Positions 48,700-61,815 of a stretch of DNA of 64,000 bases are shown one piece after another; the first letter of the stretch is position 1; the number at the start of each line of letters is the position of its first letter. The notes below the pieces were generated by a model, which did no database searches, was not told where the DNA came from, and saw only the letters and a list, made by a program, of their open reading frames with translations. The translations under genes were made by a program, and so were the position numbers. The stretch lies in the NCBI GenBank assembly GCA_025267735.1, contig CM046294.1, positions 7,784,001 through 7,848,000 of the forward strand. Reading direction: 5' to 3'. The stretch is from Mactra quadrangularis (lineage: Eukaryota; Mollusca; Bivalvia; Venerida; Mactridae).

Positions 48700-51600
48700 G
48701 ACATTTCTTGCCGACACCGATACGGACAACGGATAACAGTTACGGACAATTTACCATGTTTTGAGGGACCATGTCAAAAGTATAATGGTAAGTGTTGTGG
48801 AAACACTGCGATGACGAATCAAGACAGCTTAACAGGAGGGGGTATTTATGATAAATTATACAGATATCAATATAATAACTACATTCTATTTTTCACATGA
48901 CAAAATTAAGCAGATACACGTAATGTCAAATTCTACGACCAGCCAACTGACCACTTATGCCCAATTTCTTTACATTACCCAAGTGTTATATCGTGAATTA
49001 ACACAAGATATAACACCCGGTGTGTTTCTTTACCTTCGAAATAGTTTAATCCTCACTTATAATCCAGTTAGGAAATGATCTGAGTGTATTTGGTAAAGTG
49101 CGTTTCTTTAAAAATTCTCAGATTAACTCTGGGTTATTTGCCTATTGTTAAAATAATCCTACTATAGGGGTGGTTTAATTCGAGTGTAGATTGGAATCTG
49201 AACTGAAATACTGATCAATTCGATGAATGCTGCTGCTGTGGAGCATAGAGTGGTATGTTATCACCTGTTGAACAAGGGATATCATTACTTAATGATCTTT
49301 GAAGCTTTAAAATTTAGTTTGATGGATGGGTATGGTCATGTTGTGGAAGGGGAATGTTTTATATGCTAGCGTTCTTTGGTAAAATAATTAAATTTAAGGT
49401 TCCAAGCCGCGTAAATGTACAGCCATTCCAAATGTTATCTTGTCGGTAATTTGTAAAATAAACTCACCCATACTAACTCTACATATCAACTACAAAATAT
49501 ATTTATCCAATCGAATTGATACAATGTGTTTTGTATGATTTCTAGTAAAATGTAATTTTGTCTGAAACTTTGTTTATGTTGTTTCTAGCGTTAAAAAAAT
49601 CGAAACCGAAAGTAGAAATTAATCGTCGGTGCTAAACGTAATAATTCGACCATAAAAGTTTAAGTTAGTCGTAGATACTACCTACAAATGGTTTTATGTA
49701 ATTCTAAAAATAGTTAAGATAATGAATTCTTGAATTCTATCAAAAGAACGGGTATATTTCTCTTTTTTAAAGACACTATTAGACACCAGAAGAACAATTA
49801 TTATGTTGTGAAGTAATTAAATTCGCATCTATATACCTCAGGTTTCCTAAATTGCACTATATCCATAGACTCACAAGGAGCACCGGCGGCATTTAAAAAT
49901 GTGCGTCGGATTTTCAGCAAACGTTTCAACGAGAGTCTTAAAATACTGTAAAAATGATTTATAAAGTGAGGATCGAATATATTTTTATTAAGTTGGAATA
50001 TTATTTTAAGACAAATGTTTATACATGATTAACAGTTTATTTGTTTTTTATATTAATAACATTTGTACATGTATGAGGGATAAAGTATGAAATAAAAGAT
50101 GGCAAAACTATAAAATAAAAGATGACAAAACATGCATATCAGAAGAATAAATATTGAATTTGAACAAATTACTATATTCAGACAAAATAAATTCTAATCT
50201 TTATTATTAAACGTATTTTCCATCAACATATTGTACGATTATATTGAACTGTCCGATTGCATAATTACACGGTTATCACACACTGCATATATTAATTTCC
50301 GCGCTCTATTTATAGAATTTTGCAGTAAAAATACAATAGATAAGTTAATTTAGTGTCAAAATCTAACATGACTGAATAGTCGTGCGGTTTAAGTGAAACG
50401 CTACACAACTTATACTTTTGAAATGCCGGTTGCTAGATTGAATCTAAGGATGTCATTTTTCACTTTTTTTCTTCGCATTGTTAGCATCTTTTTTATTTTC
50501 TGAAAATTGTGTTTTGTTTTATTCAGTGTCTTTTGGAAATAGAAATGTTGAAATACTATAAAACTAATAATTAAAAAAGTCATTTAGTTTCACTGGCAGT
50601 GTCAGTTCCGCTACTGTTATATTCTCTTGAAGGGAAATCGACAAAATTTATAATTTGTTAAAATAAACTTTGAAACATTATTGTGTTTTGCGCAATCCGA
50701 CAATAATAAAAGGAAGAAAAAAAATAAAAAAAATTCTATCGGGATTCGAACCCACGACAAAAAGGTTTGCTCACTGACCGTTTTACCACTCGACCACACA
50801 AACCGAGATAATCATTAAAAGTCAAATATGACACATCTGTGTTATGAGCTCTACGTGAACTACCGACGATATCCGAGCATTAAATATACAGTGTTATGTG
50901 ACGTTTTAATTTATGCAATCGGACAGTTCAATATAATCGTACAATACCAGTACATTCTTGTGATGTCATCAACGTTCGTATTGACAACATAGTCACATAG
51001 CCACCTAAGATGAGCATTTTCAATTGATTCACGTGAATTTTGGTGAGTGAATCTCTGCTCGTGTCAATTATTTTCTACACTCGAATTAATCTTGGATTTG
51101 CTAATTTTTTAAAAGAAACGCAATAGAAATAACCCCGAATTCAAAACAATCTAAGATTATATAGCGGGTTAGCAAACCCGGAATTTGTCGGGAGTTAATC
51201 CTCCAGTAAAGAAATTGGGCATTAGAAGTGAGTTTCATATCTGGCTACGCACTAGTCATATCATAAGGCACGTGGGTCTTGTGGATCGTAGATATATTTT
51301 TAACTGCAGTAACATTTAACTGATTTTGTTTTAAAGACACTGATCTAAAATGGAAACATGTATGAAACGCTGTTTTACACATTATATCAAAATATTACTT
51401 ACTGGCCATCGTTTTAATTGCTACTAATTTAATCTTAGTTCTTGAATAAACGTTTTTACAGTTCGCGGCTGCGGCGTGGACATTTATTTTAGCTTACAGG
51501 AAAATTAACACAGTACATGTACTATATTATATAGACACGCTATTTTACCTGACTCACAAGTTTCCCGTGAAATCGTTGGTTTGAATCGGTAAAATTTTGT

Positions 51601-52420
51601 TAGGTCATGAGTATTTTTGTTTGTTTCCTGACCATTATTGTTACGGAAGAAACGTGAGGTAAATTTCTGCAAGGAAGAGAGCATTATGATATTACGCGCG
51701 TATCGTGCACATCCTACACGTTGGGCAGACGTCTTAGTAGATGTCAAGTCGAGTCTAAATGCATTGCCTGAACCCTTACAATAGTGCAAAATATAAATAA
51801 GTAAAACTAAACTTAAAAAATCCCGATATAAAGTTTCAATTTTAAATTAAAGTGCAGTTCACAGAAATAAATACCAATACGTGTGCATTTTTCAATGTAA
51901 ATTCATAACATGATCTGACACTGAACAACTTCATTTATATTTCAGATATAGATTTGCTCCAGTTCGCCAGTATGTAAATCAGCCAGCTCTGATAGATGAA
52001 ACGAATGAAAAAAAACATGTTAAACCAACAACTGGATAGAGCTGGAGATCAACCTGTCATTAACCCTGATTCTACTGGCAACCAGGTCAGCAGATAGACG
52101 TGATGATGTCGCTCCTGAACTCAGTGACCAAACAGATGAACCCCCGAGACAGTGGAGACGTGTCAGTGACCTCATTAGAGAAAGTCAAGAACTACATTTA
52201 TAACAGTTTCGTGGTAAACACTTTTCCAATTTTAAGACACTATGGACTGGACTAGTTCCTTGTATTGTACATATTGGAATAAAATCATAATGCCTTTTGA
52301 TACTTTGTGTTTTCTTTAAAAGATTCATGTCAATAATATTTTGGATTGGCCATTTTATTGCTTAGTACTTAATACTATTGAAACGGCCCCTCAATGTTAT
52401 CTGTATAAGTAAGAAATCTC
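48700..52420. mobile_element. Inverted-repeat element 1, copy in intron D
   Basis: TATTA-flanked copy of 1269-4988; see that entry. Confidence 0.6.
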
Positions 52421-52425
52421 TATTA

Positions 52426-54166
52426 GACATTTCTTGCCGACACCGATACGGACAACGGATAACAGTTGCGGACAATTTACCATGTTTTGAGGGACCATGT
52501 CAAATGTATAATGGTTTATGTTGCGTAAACACTGCAAGGACGAATCAAGACAGCTTAACAGGAGGGTGTATTTATTATAAATCATACAACTAAATTTTAT
52601 TTTTCACTTGACAAAATTAAGCCTAATGTTTTCCTTCTGCAGACCAACGCAGTCCATGTTTTTACTGTTTACGACAACATATACCGTGTCTCCAAAGAGA
52701 CCCAATAGCTTTGTAGGTCTACACTTTTAGCTTGCAAATATCATGTTCTACAGTAACGCGGTATTGTTTAATCAACGTGTTTAGTTTCCGTCATTTGTGT
52801 ACCATGAGTGGATCCTTGCGTGCCAATTAGGCAGTAGTGTACTGTGTCATTTATTGGTTCTTGGTTTGGATATATTTTTTCTCCCAGTAAGCAAACATCT
52901 TCAGGGAATGATATTCGATGCATTGACCCATACATACTGCTGTGCATCATTTAAGTGACCACGGTAACCGCTTTCAACATAACTAATTATTCCTTTAGTA
53001 TCGTTTATAACGTTTTATGTATACAGTGATGGCGGCGATGTCCGAAATAATATAAGTATTTAGGTTCAACTTTGGGTCTATAAATCCGATATGACCACCT
53101 CATGACATCAATAAGCGTCATAAACTGTACATATGGTGAGTTATTGGTGTTTGAATTAGAGTTACTAAAACTATGAGATAATGTCAAATTCTACGACTAG
53201 CCAACTAACCACTTAGAAGTGAGTTTCATATCTGGCTACGCACTAGTCATATCATAAGGCACGTGGGTCTCGTTGATCGTAAATATATCGTTCAACTACT
53301 GTAATATTTAACTCATTTTGTTCAAAAGACACTGATCTAAAATGGAAACATATATGAAACGTTGTTTTATACATTATATCAAAAAATTACTTACTGGCCA
53401 TCGTTTTAATTGCTACTTATTTAATCTTATTTCTTGAATGAACTTTTTATCACAGTTCACGGCTGCTATTTGCGTGAACATTTTTTTAGCTCACAGGAAA
53501 ATTAACACAGTACTATATTATATAGACCGGCTATTTTACCTGACTCACAAGTTTCTCGAGAAATCGTTGGTAAATTTTTGTAAGGTCATGAGTATTTTAT
53601 GTTTTGTTTGAGGACCATTATTGTTACGGAAGAAACGTGCGTAGATTTTTGCAAGGAAGAGAATATTACGATATAGCATGCGTATCATGAAAATCTTACA
53701 CGTTGGACAGACGTCTTAGAAGATGTCAAGTCGAATCATTATCTAAATGTTAGTATTGCCTGAACCTATACAATAGTGCCAAAAATATGAGAACAACTAA
53801 ACTAATAAATTCCCGATATCAAATTTAAGTTTTAAATTAAGTGCAGTTCACAGATATAAATACCGATACGTGTGCATTTTTCAATGTACTTTCATAACAT
53901 GATTTGACACTGAACAACATCATTTATATTTCAGACATATTTTATTTATTTTTAAGGCACTATGGACTGGACTTGTTCCTTTTATTGTACATTTTAGAAT
54001 AAAAGCATAGTGCCTTTTTATATTTTGTGTTTTCTTTTCAAGATTCATGTCAATAATATTTTGGATTGGCCGTTTTATTGCTTAGTACTTTATACTATTG
54101 AGACGGTCCCTCAATTCTAAACTTTATCTCCTGTTCGTGTCCGTATCTGTATAAGTAAGAAATCTC
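52426..54166. mobile_element. Inverted-repeat element 2, copy in intron D
   Basis: Copy of 4994-6735. The right-hand TATTA is reduced to TA here, so A keeps the more complete junction. Confidence 0.6.
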
Positions 54167-54378
54167 TAAAAGCCTACAAACTATCAATTTAAATAACCTT
54201 ACTATTTACCCTTTATTGTGTTAATGCAATAAATCTTATATTATATGTAAGCTATGACCTAGACGGCTTATCAATATGTGCTAATGTTTCGTTGTCGTAC
54301 AACATTACGCACCAAAAATAACAGAACATATTATTATGGAACGTTTTTAGAAAATCTATATTTAGAACAGTCTCATAC

Positions 54379-54722
54379 CTGTGATTTTTAGAAATACAAA
54401 TACTACATCCAACAACGTCGTGGTGTTCACAATACATATCCAACACTTTTCCTTGATGAATGCTACATATTTCAGTAGGAAATTCAGGTAGTTTTGGTTG
54501 TTTTTTACTAGCCTGATTTCCCTGACCTACATCAAGTAGATTATGATTTTCCAAAGTTGGAAATCTAGAATGTAAATCTGTACATTCTTGACAACAATAT
54601 CCCGAACATTCTACACAATATCTTACAGCTTCTAACGTCTTATTGGCTTTATCACATGCAGTACATATAAAATCAAAAGTCTCTTCAGACAATTTAGATA
54701 AAGAGACACCTCCAGTAGCCAT
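54379..54722 (-). CDS. Gene D exon 1: two B-boxes
   Basis: Start at 54722-54720; donor GTATGAGAC. Both B-boxes are complete (ICTACDKANKTLEAVRYC, CSIHQGKVLDMYCEHH). It differs from A and C at many residues (MATGGVSLSKLSEE, QASKKQPKLPEFPTE), although the intron next to it is nearly the same as that of A. This contrast marks the recombination boundary in A. Confidence 0.88.
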
Positions 54723-54738
54723 TTTGTTCTATAAACTC

Positions 54739-54751
54739 CACTTTCGGGTTC
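54739..54751 (-). promoter_or_regulatory. Altered ISRE-like box upstream of gene D
   Basis: The minus strand reads GAACCCGAAAGTG; the first GAAA of the GAAANNGAAA core is changed, so D may have lost this input if the site works in the other copies. Confidence 0.35.
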
Positions 54752-55446
54752 AAAGTGATTGTGAAAAAACTTAAATACATATTTACCGCCAGGTGCACGC
54801 TGAACTATAATATATCATCGCGTCGTCTGATATTTAACATAGATGCGCTTGGGTGAATATTGATTATCCGCTTAATTTTAAATCTACTGAAAAAATCACC
54901 AAAAGGCGATTTCTTCAAAAGACCATCTCTATAAGATTTAAATGTTCAATGCGATTTAAATATCGTGGTAACAACATTTAGGTTACTGAATATTAATTGA
55001 TATGATTGACGGGAGAAAACCTATTTTGGTAAACTTTATCGTTTAGCAAATTTGTCTCGACAAGTTAGCTCTCTTTAACAAATGTGTGTATGTTTTGCAG
55101 CTATAAAATGTAAATAGTAGATTTTTTATTTGATGCGATCATTAGATTATAAATTTACCATTATTCATTCTAACATTATTTCGCCCATTAGTCACAGATG
55201 ATAGGTGTATTTTTGAAAATTGACCTACTTAAACTCATGATATATGCTGCAGTCAATCTAAAATTATTTTTTCTCATATAATTTTTAAAAATTGAGCTAC
55301 CTAAACACTCCATTTCATGAAGGCACCATATGACAGAGCGGTGCTCGTGGTCTGAATTAAAATATTGATTAATACTATCAATCATTAATAGTACAGAAAA
55401 ACTCAATGTCTTTGATCGTAATCATTTTTGATCCCTATTTACATAT
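54752..55446. other. Upstream region of gene D
   Basis: Promoter-side conservation to about 54860, then AT-rich DNA with a diverged single copy of the 88-bp unit near 55190-55290. No gene seen. Confidence 0.4.
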
Positions 55447-55464
55447 CCCAATTCAATTCTTTTT

Positions 55465-55659
55465 TTAAGTCACATTCAACACATATATAGATCATATTTT
55501 GCATATACGGCCTTCTCTGGACACGTATCTATCACCAGTACTAACTTACCCTAAAACTAAACCGACAACTATATGTATGACCTGCTCCGACCGGGATTTG
55601 AACCCGCGATCTCCAGGTTTGGAGTCAGACATGCTAACCACTACGTCACGGCCGCGGCT
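55465..55659 (-). mobile_element. tRNA-Trp-like SINE
   Basis: The target duplication CCCAATTCAATTC is at 55447-55459 and 55660-55672. The minus strand begins with a tRNA-like head (GTGACGTAGTGGTTAGC, an anticodon-loop-like GACTCCAAACC, and GGGTTCAAATCCC). Other units have the empty site (CCCAATGCAAGTCCTC at about 8034). The open frame at 55499-55711 is inside it. Confidence 0.8.
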
Positions 55660-55677
55660 CCCAATTCAATTCCTTTT

Positions 55678-57523
55678 ATTAGGGAACATTATAACATACT
55701 TCCATAGTTAAATTTCCGGTTGCATAGTCAGTTACGTAACGTGAGAACGTCGGTTAGCATTTGCTCCCCGGACACATAGTGGTTAACGTTACGTCAACAA
55801 GTTAGTTACAAACCAATGACACGAACCCCTTCTTACGTGCGATTTCATCCGTTAACTTGTATTTTAATACAAAACTAAGATCCCATAACTCCACATGTAT
55901 TATACATGTATATACGTTTATAATATGATACCAACTAAGTTCAGGATTTATCAATAATATTATTATAAAACGTTAGTGACTAGTTCTTATAGTTCTTTAT
56001 TGTTTCTAGAGCTCCTTGTGTTTTAAAGGTTCATACACACCACTATCAAGATACGGTATATATGCAACGTATCTCTCGTTTCTCCTTTTAAGCCGTACCT
56101 GGTCTTAAGCAGGGCATGTTCGACAGAACAATTAATATAACAAAAGAGGGTAAACAATGCTGTTGAGTTTATTTAATAAATTAAGTACATGAATATAAAA
56201 TTTATTTCAAATATTTTGCATGAAGCATGTGCATTGAAGTGATAAATCAAGTATAATGTGTCTATTGTTTGCATGAGATATTATTTGCACAAAGTATCGT
56301 TAAGTTTTTGTCTCCAATCATCATAAGCAATCTTACTGTGCTATCATATTACAATATCAGTATTTATACTGCAATAACACGAATACTGATATTATACACC
56401 CGCTCATTTTAAATAAATAACAATTTCTCTCATTTATAAGTTGGATACTCAAACTACAATTTTGGTTGTATTGTATAAATTGTCTACGCGTGTATTAATT
56501 GACTTAGTTTACTGTATAAAATGAATAAAAAATTAAATACATGTACATTTTGTTTTTATACGACAACATTAAACACTTACATCAATATTAAGTTCTTTAA
56601 ACATGATAAATAAATCTACTATTATACTAGATGAAATGTGTTACGTAGGAGACCAAGACAATGGACACTCTTGAGATTGTTTTTAAACAATATCACCATA
56701 AACTATGATATACATTAACATAAAATAATGAAATAACTAAAACGCTTTATCAACAAAATTAGAACGTACACGGATGTATTCTGTTCTGAACACAATCAAT
56801 TGACATCAGTAAAGTTCTACATTTATCCTTTGATATCCTTAGATGTTTTAGCAACTGATGTAAATAACAAACATATTCTAATTATTGGTATGATCAGACA
56901 ATAAACGTCCACAAAATGTTAAACTATACTTATTCATATCTCATGTCTCACTTAAAGGTATAATTATCTTAAGGTTTGTGCCAGTTGTCAGTAGATATGT
57001 TACATCGTCTTATGTAATAGAATGATTCTATAGGCAGTGATAGAAAAAAATTAAAGATCGTTGTAAATTACTTTGAATGGTGTCTGAATAGTGGACTTCA
57101 TTTATTTTACATACATAGGCAGAAGAATAAATGTGCATGAATGATTCTTTTAAGCAGCAGTTTTTGAATTGTTTTAAGAATGATCCCTTTGACTTGGGGT
57201 GATGGTGTAAAAAAATCAGTAGTGTGTACGCCTGTCCGGTTTACCTGATGTATTTATAGGTCAATTGTATAAAGAGTTATGAACCGGAACAGTGCTGGTC
57301 TACCTATCAAACTAATATCCATGAACTGTTCTTTGTGAACGAAGATATGTAAGAGTCGGAAATCTTATTCATTTTTCAAACCCGAACAAATTCAGTGCCT
57401 TCAGCGCTTTGATTAACTTGATGCATTTATGGCATTATTACTTTACTAACTGTCAATGTAACATAATGTCGTATCATTGTCAAAGATAAACTCGTTGTTA
57501 ATTTTGTTATTGATAAATATCAT
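55678..57523. other. Intergenic, units D/E
   Basis: The exon-like block is at about 55995-56150, followed by AT-rich DNA alignable with 22000-22700. No profilin-like exon was found. No gene seen. Confidence 0.4.
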
Positions 57524-57658
57524 ATAAGTGTCAGTGGTGCATACATTATCCTGCTGATTTATATACTCACTACAGTATTTATATGTTCCTTATCGATAAT
57601 CTAGTATTCAAATCAGCGAGCTTATAATTAAGTATATATGCACCATTGACAGTTGAGT
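57524..57658. repeat. Short inverted-repeat element
   Basis: Arms AGTGTCAGTGGTGCATA and, on the other strand, ACTGTCAATGGTGCATA, with GCTGATTT mirrored inside. Probably a decayed MITE. Confidence 0.5.
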
Positions 57659-57791
57659 AAAATTTACTACTGGATATGTTTAATATCAAGATGAGTGTAG
57701 TATTTAGTAACTGTTTTGTCCCAGGTCATTATCTAAAGCTATACCTGTAACTAGATTCTATCACATAGAAGAAACACATATATTGTCGACA

Positions 57792-57864
57792 GTCCCCGTA
57801 GCGCAGTGGATAGCGCGCTGGACTTCTAATCCAGAGGTCGTGGGTTCGAATCCCACCGGGGATG
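57792..57864 (+). tRNA. tRNA-Arg (anticodon TCT)
   Basis: Complete cloverleaf. The acceptor stem is GTCCCCG with CGGGGAT (terminal G-U). The D arm is GCGCAGTGGATAGCGC, the anticodon arm is CTGGA-CTTCTAA-TCCAG with anticodon TCT, and the T arm is GTGGG-TTCGAAT-CCCAC; discriminator G. There is no intron. Box A and box B are intact, and a five-T Pol III terminator follows at 57870-57874. Unlike the SINE heads nearby, all stems pair, so this is a working tRNA gene that decodes AGA. Confidence 0.95.
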
Positions 57865-57869
57865 CTAAC

Positions 57870-57874
57870 TTTTT
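57870..57874 (+). terminator. Pol III terminator of the tRNA-Arg gene
   Basis: TTTTT five bases after the discriminator base. Confidence 0.8.
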
Positions 57875-58025
57875 ACAAACCATGTAATGATTCAGTTTTG
57901 TTTCGTTGAACAGTCACACCACTTTCATTTTATTTATCAGCTAATAATGATTTTGCGGCTTTAGAATCGACGTATAAAGAAAGCGACCGGAACATAATAA
58001 AAAATATCATTTAGGGTGAAAATTT

Positions 58026-58327
58026 TGTTTGTTTGTTTTTGTTGGATTTAACGCCGTAGCAACACACATATAAGGTCATATAACGGCGGTCAGTCAACCT
58101 ACTATCTTCTCCCAGAAAGGCTAAATCTCTGAATTTAGCTGTTAACCGACTACTAAGCGCATACTTCCATCAGTGACTGACAACTGCACTACATAATTAA
58201 AAATCATTGGTAGGAGGGAGAATGGCCGTAGAAATATTTCATGACCAAGCTCCACGAAAGTATGCCCCGCCTGGGAATCGAACCCACGCCCCCTCGATCA
58301 GTAGACTTGCGTGCTAGCCGGGCGGCT
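58026..58327 (-). mobile_element. tRNA-derived SINE, same subfamily as 22177-22491
   Basis: The body and tail match the 22177 copy (GGATTTAACGCCGTAGC, CAGTGACTGACAACTG, GGGAATCGAACCC). The tRNA head lacks the ACCAACTGAGCT portion, so box A is lost and the copy is dead. Confidence 0.8.
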
Positions 58328-58635
58328 GAATCTGATTTAGGATCAAGTGAATATTTAATAAGTTTTGTTCTGGTGTGCTGTTTATGTTAATTTGTTTCAA
58401 TTGACATACTTGTGTATCAGACCTCGACATAATAATACTAACAAATATTTCAAAATCAAGAAATAGTTTTACCAAATCCGGATTTCTTTTAAAATAGCAA
58501 CTAACTTTAAAAGTTTAAAAACATATTAAAATGTCATCATTATGATTTTATAACGACTTTGTTTGACGGTTCCTGCATTAAAGTAAATCTCTCATTAGAA
58601 CAAACTGTCTTTAGGCATAACTTTCATTACAAAAG
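58328..58635. other. AT-rich intergenic stretch
   Basis: Nothing recognisable. Confidence 0.3.
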
Positions 58636-58962
58636 TTTTATAACGCGGGTATAATGTAATAATATTCACAACAATAACACGTTCGACTATATTATATTTA
58701 TTTATCCATCCGACGTTTCGGCTCTGTGCCTTTTTCAAGGTAAATAAATAGTAAACAAATCAACGAACGTGACGTTGTAATTATACAACCAACGTCACGC
58801 CCATGTTAGTGGAAAAAACGAGCAATTACGAACAAGTCCAATACATGCCAAACAAATAATCAAAAACATAGAAACGACACAATATAGATATCGGATTATT
58901 AAATACGAATATTCCCTATACGGTTTAATTATGATATATATATTTTTATAACGCGGGTATAA
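58636..58962. repeat. Direct repeat of TTTTATAACGCGGGTATAA, about 310 bp apart
   Basis: The 19-bp word occurs at 58636 and 58944. Between them at 58711-58740 is CGACGTTTCGGCTCTGTGCC followed by TTTTTCAAGG, a phrase I associate with ends of Penelope-like or other retroelements. No reverse transcriptase frame is present. Possible retroelement terminus; low certainty. Confidence 0.35.
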
Positions 58963-59338
58963 AATATAAACAAAGAAAAAATATATATTTTTAGAAGTGT
59001 ACTTATACATAAGTACATGTATGTATTTATCTGTGAACTAACACAAGACCAATTGATGTGTACTTAAGGCTGTATAATTATTTGATTAAAAATACAAAAC
59101 CAACAAAGCATTATACACAAACGTTGCATAAATACTATCATTGGACTTCATATTTTAATATTTATACTTTTTTTATCCATTTTAGCAATTATCTAGCGAT
59201 ATTCGTAGCTCAAAGTATTATCGAGATTGAAGCAATTTATTTCCAACATAAGCAGATCAGAAGGATAAATAAGTCATAGTATACTTAGAAAGTACAATAA
59301 TATATTGCACTTTATAAAATGCTGACCGTTCCATTGGT
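58963..59338. other. 3' flank of pseudogene E
   Basis: AT-rich; the small frame at 59058-59279 is low-complexity and unsupported. Confidence 0.3.
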
Positions 59339-60675
59339 TTATTCCAATTCAAACATTTTTACAACATTACTCTCGTTCATAGTTACAAATAATCTGTTTT
59401 GATCCTGATCAAAACATACTGAATGAGGACGCCATAGTCCATCTTGTTTATTGATAACAACACCAATCTTTTTACCATCTTCATTAAACTGTACCACATT
59501 GTGAGACTTCCAACCAGTCACAAACATATTACATTTTCCATCAACACACACAGAATCAACACAGTCTAGAACACTATCATTGAATATAGATTGATAATTT
59601 CCGACTCTGTCAAAACGTGCAATACCTTTATACCAGTCACTTACATACATTTCGTCCCCACTCGTACTATGTGCAATGAGCCTTAAGAATGTTTTCTTAC
59701 CAACACTGTTTAGTGATATTCTTTTCAATAAGTTTCCAATATTATCATAAATATAAATTGAATAACCAGAATCTGTTACATATAGCTTGTCATCTCTTGC
59801 AGTAATTCCAAAACATTGATGTGACGTTGTAATTTTTCTTATATGTATCATTTTCTTTTCAATTGAAACAAACTGGATCTTCCTTTCTCCACACGCAATG
59901 ACAGCTACATTATCGTTATTACAACAAACGCCAAATGGTTGATAATCTACAATACAAAAATCGACTACAGTCAGCGTTTGCGTATCAATACGTTTAAGCT
60001 TTTTGTTGTTGCAATCAGAAACAAGTAGGTGATTATCAAAGGTTAAACAGGAGCCTATAAAATTACCTAAAACAAAATCAGCAGACAGATTGATATTAAT
60101 ATCTTTTGTCCTTTGACTTTATATAAGCCTTCCTTTTGATTGGATGAATTACATATTTTACCTACACCATTAAAATCATAAATGAATAATTTGGTCTAAA
60201 AGTGAACACTGTTTGGGGGCAACAATTTCTATTTCTTTTCTTCATTTCCTTCGTTGTATCCTTTATCTTTTGTTCGGCTATTCTGGTACAAACAAAACGT
60301 TGAGGTCTGTTTCCTACAGCCTTGTTTAACGCTTCACTAATTACTTGCAACACACCACCCGTCATCTTCAAATATGCTCTGTCTTGTACAATTTTGTTTT
60401 CAATTTCTATATAAGTATCATCCACGTCTTCCAGCGACTTTTCAGCCATTTTCTTTACAGCAGCTTCTAGTTCGTTCTGAAATTGAGTTACCTTTTCAAT
60501 AGCTTCAGTTTTGGCCACGGCTAGTGTTGCTAATTGGATATCTTTCGAATCATTTAAGGTTGTCATAGATATCATTAAATCATTGACTTGCCTTTGTACT
60601 TGCTTACTGTAAGAGGTGTTGTATAACAATTCGACCATTTTGTGTATTGAATGAATTTGGCTACTTGGACAGGAC
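59339..60675 (-). pseudogene. Gene E exon 2: diverged coiled-coil/propeller exon with frameshifts
   Basis: It starts after TATTTCAG at 60676-60678 with the family's RSCPSSQIH junction. The coiled coil is recognisable (SKQVQRQVNDLM to LNKAVGNRPQRFVC), and so is the propeller (NHLLVSDCNNKKLKRID to NRLFVTMNESNVVKMFELE). Two frame breaks interrupt it: one near 60172-60180, just after PNYSF, giving a stop at 60162, and another near 60108-60115, before TKDINI. From there to the stop at 59339 the propeller frame is continuous, so a Met at 59851 is not a true start. It is the most diverged paralog in the window. Confidence 0.8.
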
Positions 60676-61015
60676 CTGAAATAATACGGCAAATGAATTC
60701 AGTTTATTAATTCCATTTACATTTAATATGCGTGAGGAAAATCAAAATATAATAATACAGATACCAAAAAGATAACAATATTACTGTTATCAAATATGTA
60801 AAAACGAAATAATATTACATTTAAACGAGGTAATTGTGGAAATGAAGAAAAATACAAAATGTCACATTAGGGGCTCATAGATGAGTTCAGCAAACAACAT
60901 TTACAAATTTCTCATAGGACATCATTCCGTACAAGTGGTTTCATGTCTATTATTTATGATTAAAAAATGAACATACATTTGTAATAGAAATGATGAATTG
61001 TATGTAAATAGATCA

Positions 61016-61740
61016 TTATTCTCTTTTTTGAGTTTAAATCCGAAACACATTGTTAGGTCATATCACGCCGGTAATGTAACTTATTCACCGTCGCTGGAAA
61101 GTCTACGGGCGTGTTTAATTCAGTCTACTCCGAGTACTCCTGTCTACTCTGCGAGCACCGATGAATCACATGTCCCAATTTTGTAGCTAAACACAAGAAT
61201 GGTGGAAAATGTCACAAGATGCTTTTTGTTATATGACAGCAGTTTATCAAAAGAGTATGATACAAAATATAGTAATTTAAGCATTTGCAAACCTAGCATT
61301 AATACATGGGTCGTTCTTAAATTACGTCATACTCCGCTTACTCCTGTTATGCTGTGAAATTATAACAAATAATTCATTACCTAAAAAATTGAACTACGTA
61401 TTTATGTTAAATTTCACAGCATAACACTCATACTAAAAGGCAGGTGTATTCGGAGTACTCCGAGCGCGCGCTATCTGAAACGCTTGATTCAATTTTTCAG
61501 TGATCGGAATACTCCGATGACTCAGATATCGCGTATCAAACAGGCGCTACATGTCTGGCTTTAGCAGTTTATACTGTAGGCACAAACCTCCGTCAGTGAC
61601 TGACAGTTCTCCTACAGCGGTAGGAGAGAGAAAGACTCTAGAAATCATTTAATGAACAAACGCCACAAAAGTATGTCCCGCCCATGAATTGAACACTCGA
61701 CCCCTTCAAACGTTTTGAGTGCTTCCAACTGAGATAGCGT
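61016..61740 (-). mobile_element. SINE of the 22177 subfamily, interrupted by a MITE
   Basis: The tail half (GGTCATATCACGCCGG, about 61050) and the head half (CCGTCAGTGACTGACAG, CCCGCCCATGAATTGAAC) flank the MITE. Removing 61106-61547 and one TA restores continuity, so the SINE is older than the MITE. Confidence 0.75.
61106..61547. mobile_element. TA-target MITE inside a SINE
   Basis: TA flanks at 61104-61105 and 61548-61549. Ends CGGGCGTGTTTAATTC and, reversed, GCGCCTGTTTGATAC. Subterminal inverted pairs around CGGAGTACTCCG and TGCTGTGAAATT give a long hairpin. Confidence 0.7.
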
Positions 61741-61815
61741 GATTGCTGGTTCATTATTAATTCTAACGCAAAACTTAAGCATAACATTTGTGTATTAGCA
61801 GAGATAAGATAATAC

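Larger units (their letters stand above)
48252..54378 (-). other. Intron of gene D, about 6.1 kb
   Basis: Same organisation as intron A at an offset near 47431. The SINE is at 48281-48564, the tRNA-like segment at 50739-50809 and the exon-like fragment at 51950-52222; the two inverted-repeat elements are listed separately. Small frames inside it (48344, 48848, 50617, 51505, 52378, 52397, 52768, 53005) are not genes. Confidence 0.8.
60676..61815 (-). other. Intron of pseudogene E
   Basis: 1140 bp. It lacks the intronic SINE of A-D. It contains a different SINE copy (about 61016-61740) split by a 442-bp MITE (61106-61547). Confidence 0.7.

Noticed and set aside
55499..55711. 70-codon plus-strand frame
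   Set aside because: Entirely within the tRNA-Trp-like SINE and its target duplication.
58636..58962. Complete LTR retrotransposon
   Set aside because: The direct repeats are only 19 bp and no gag, protease or reverse transcriptase frame lies between or near them.
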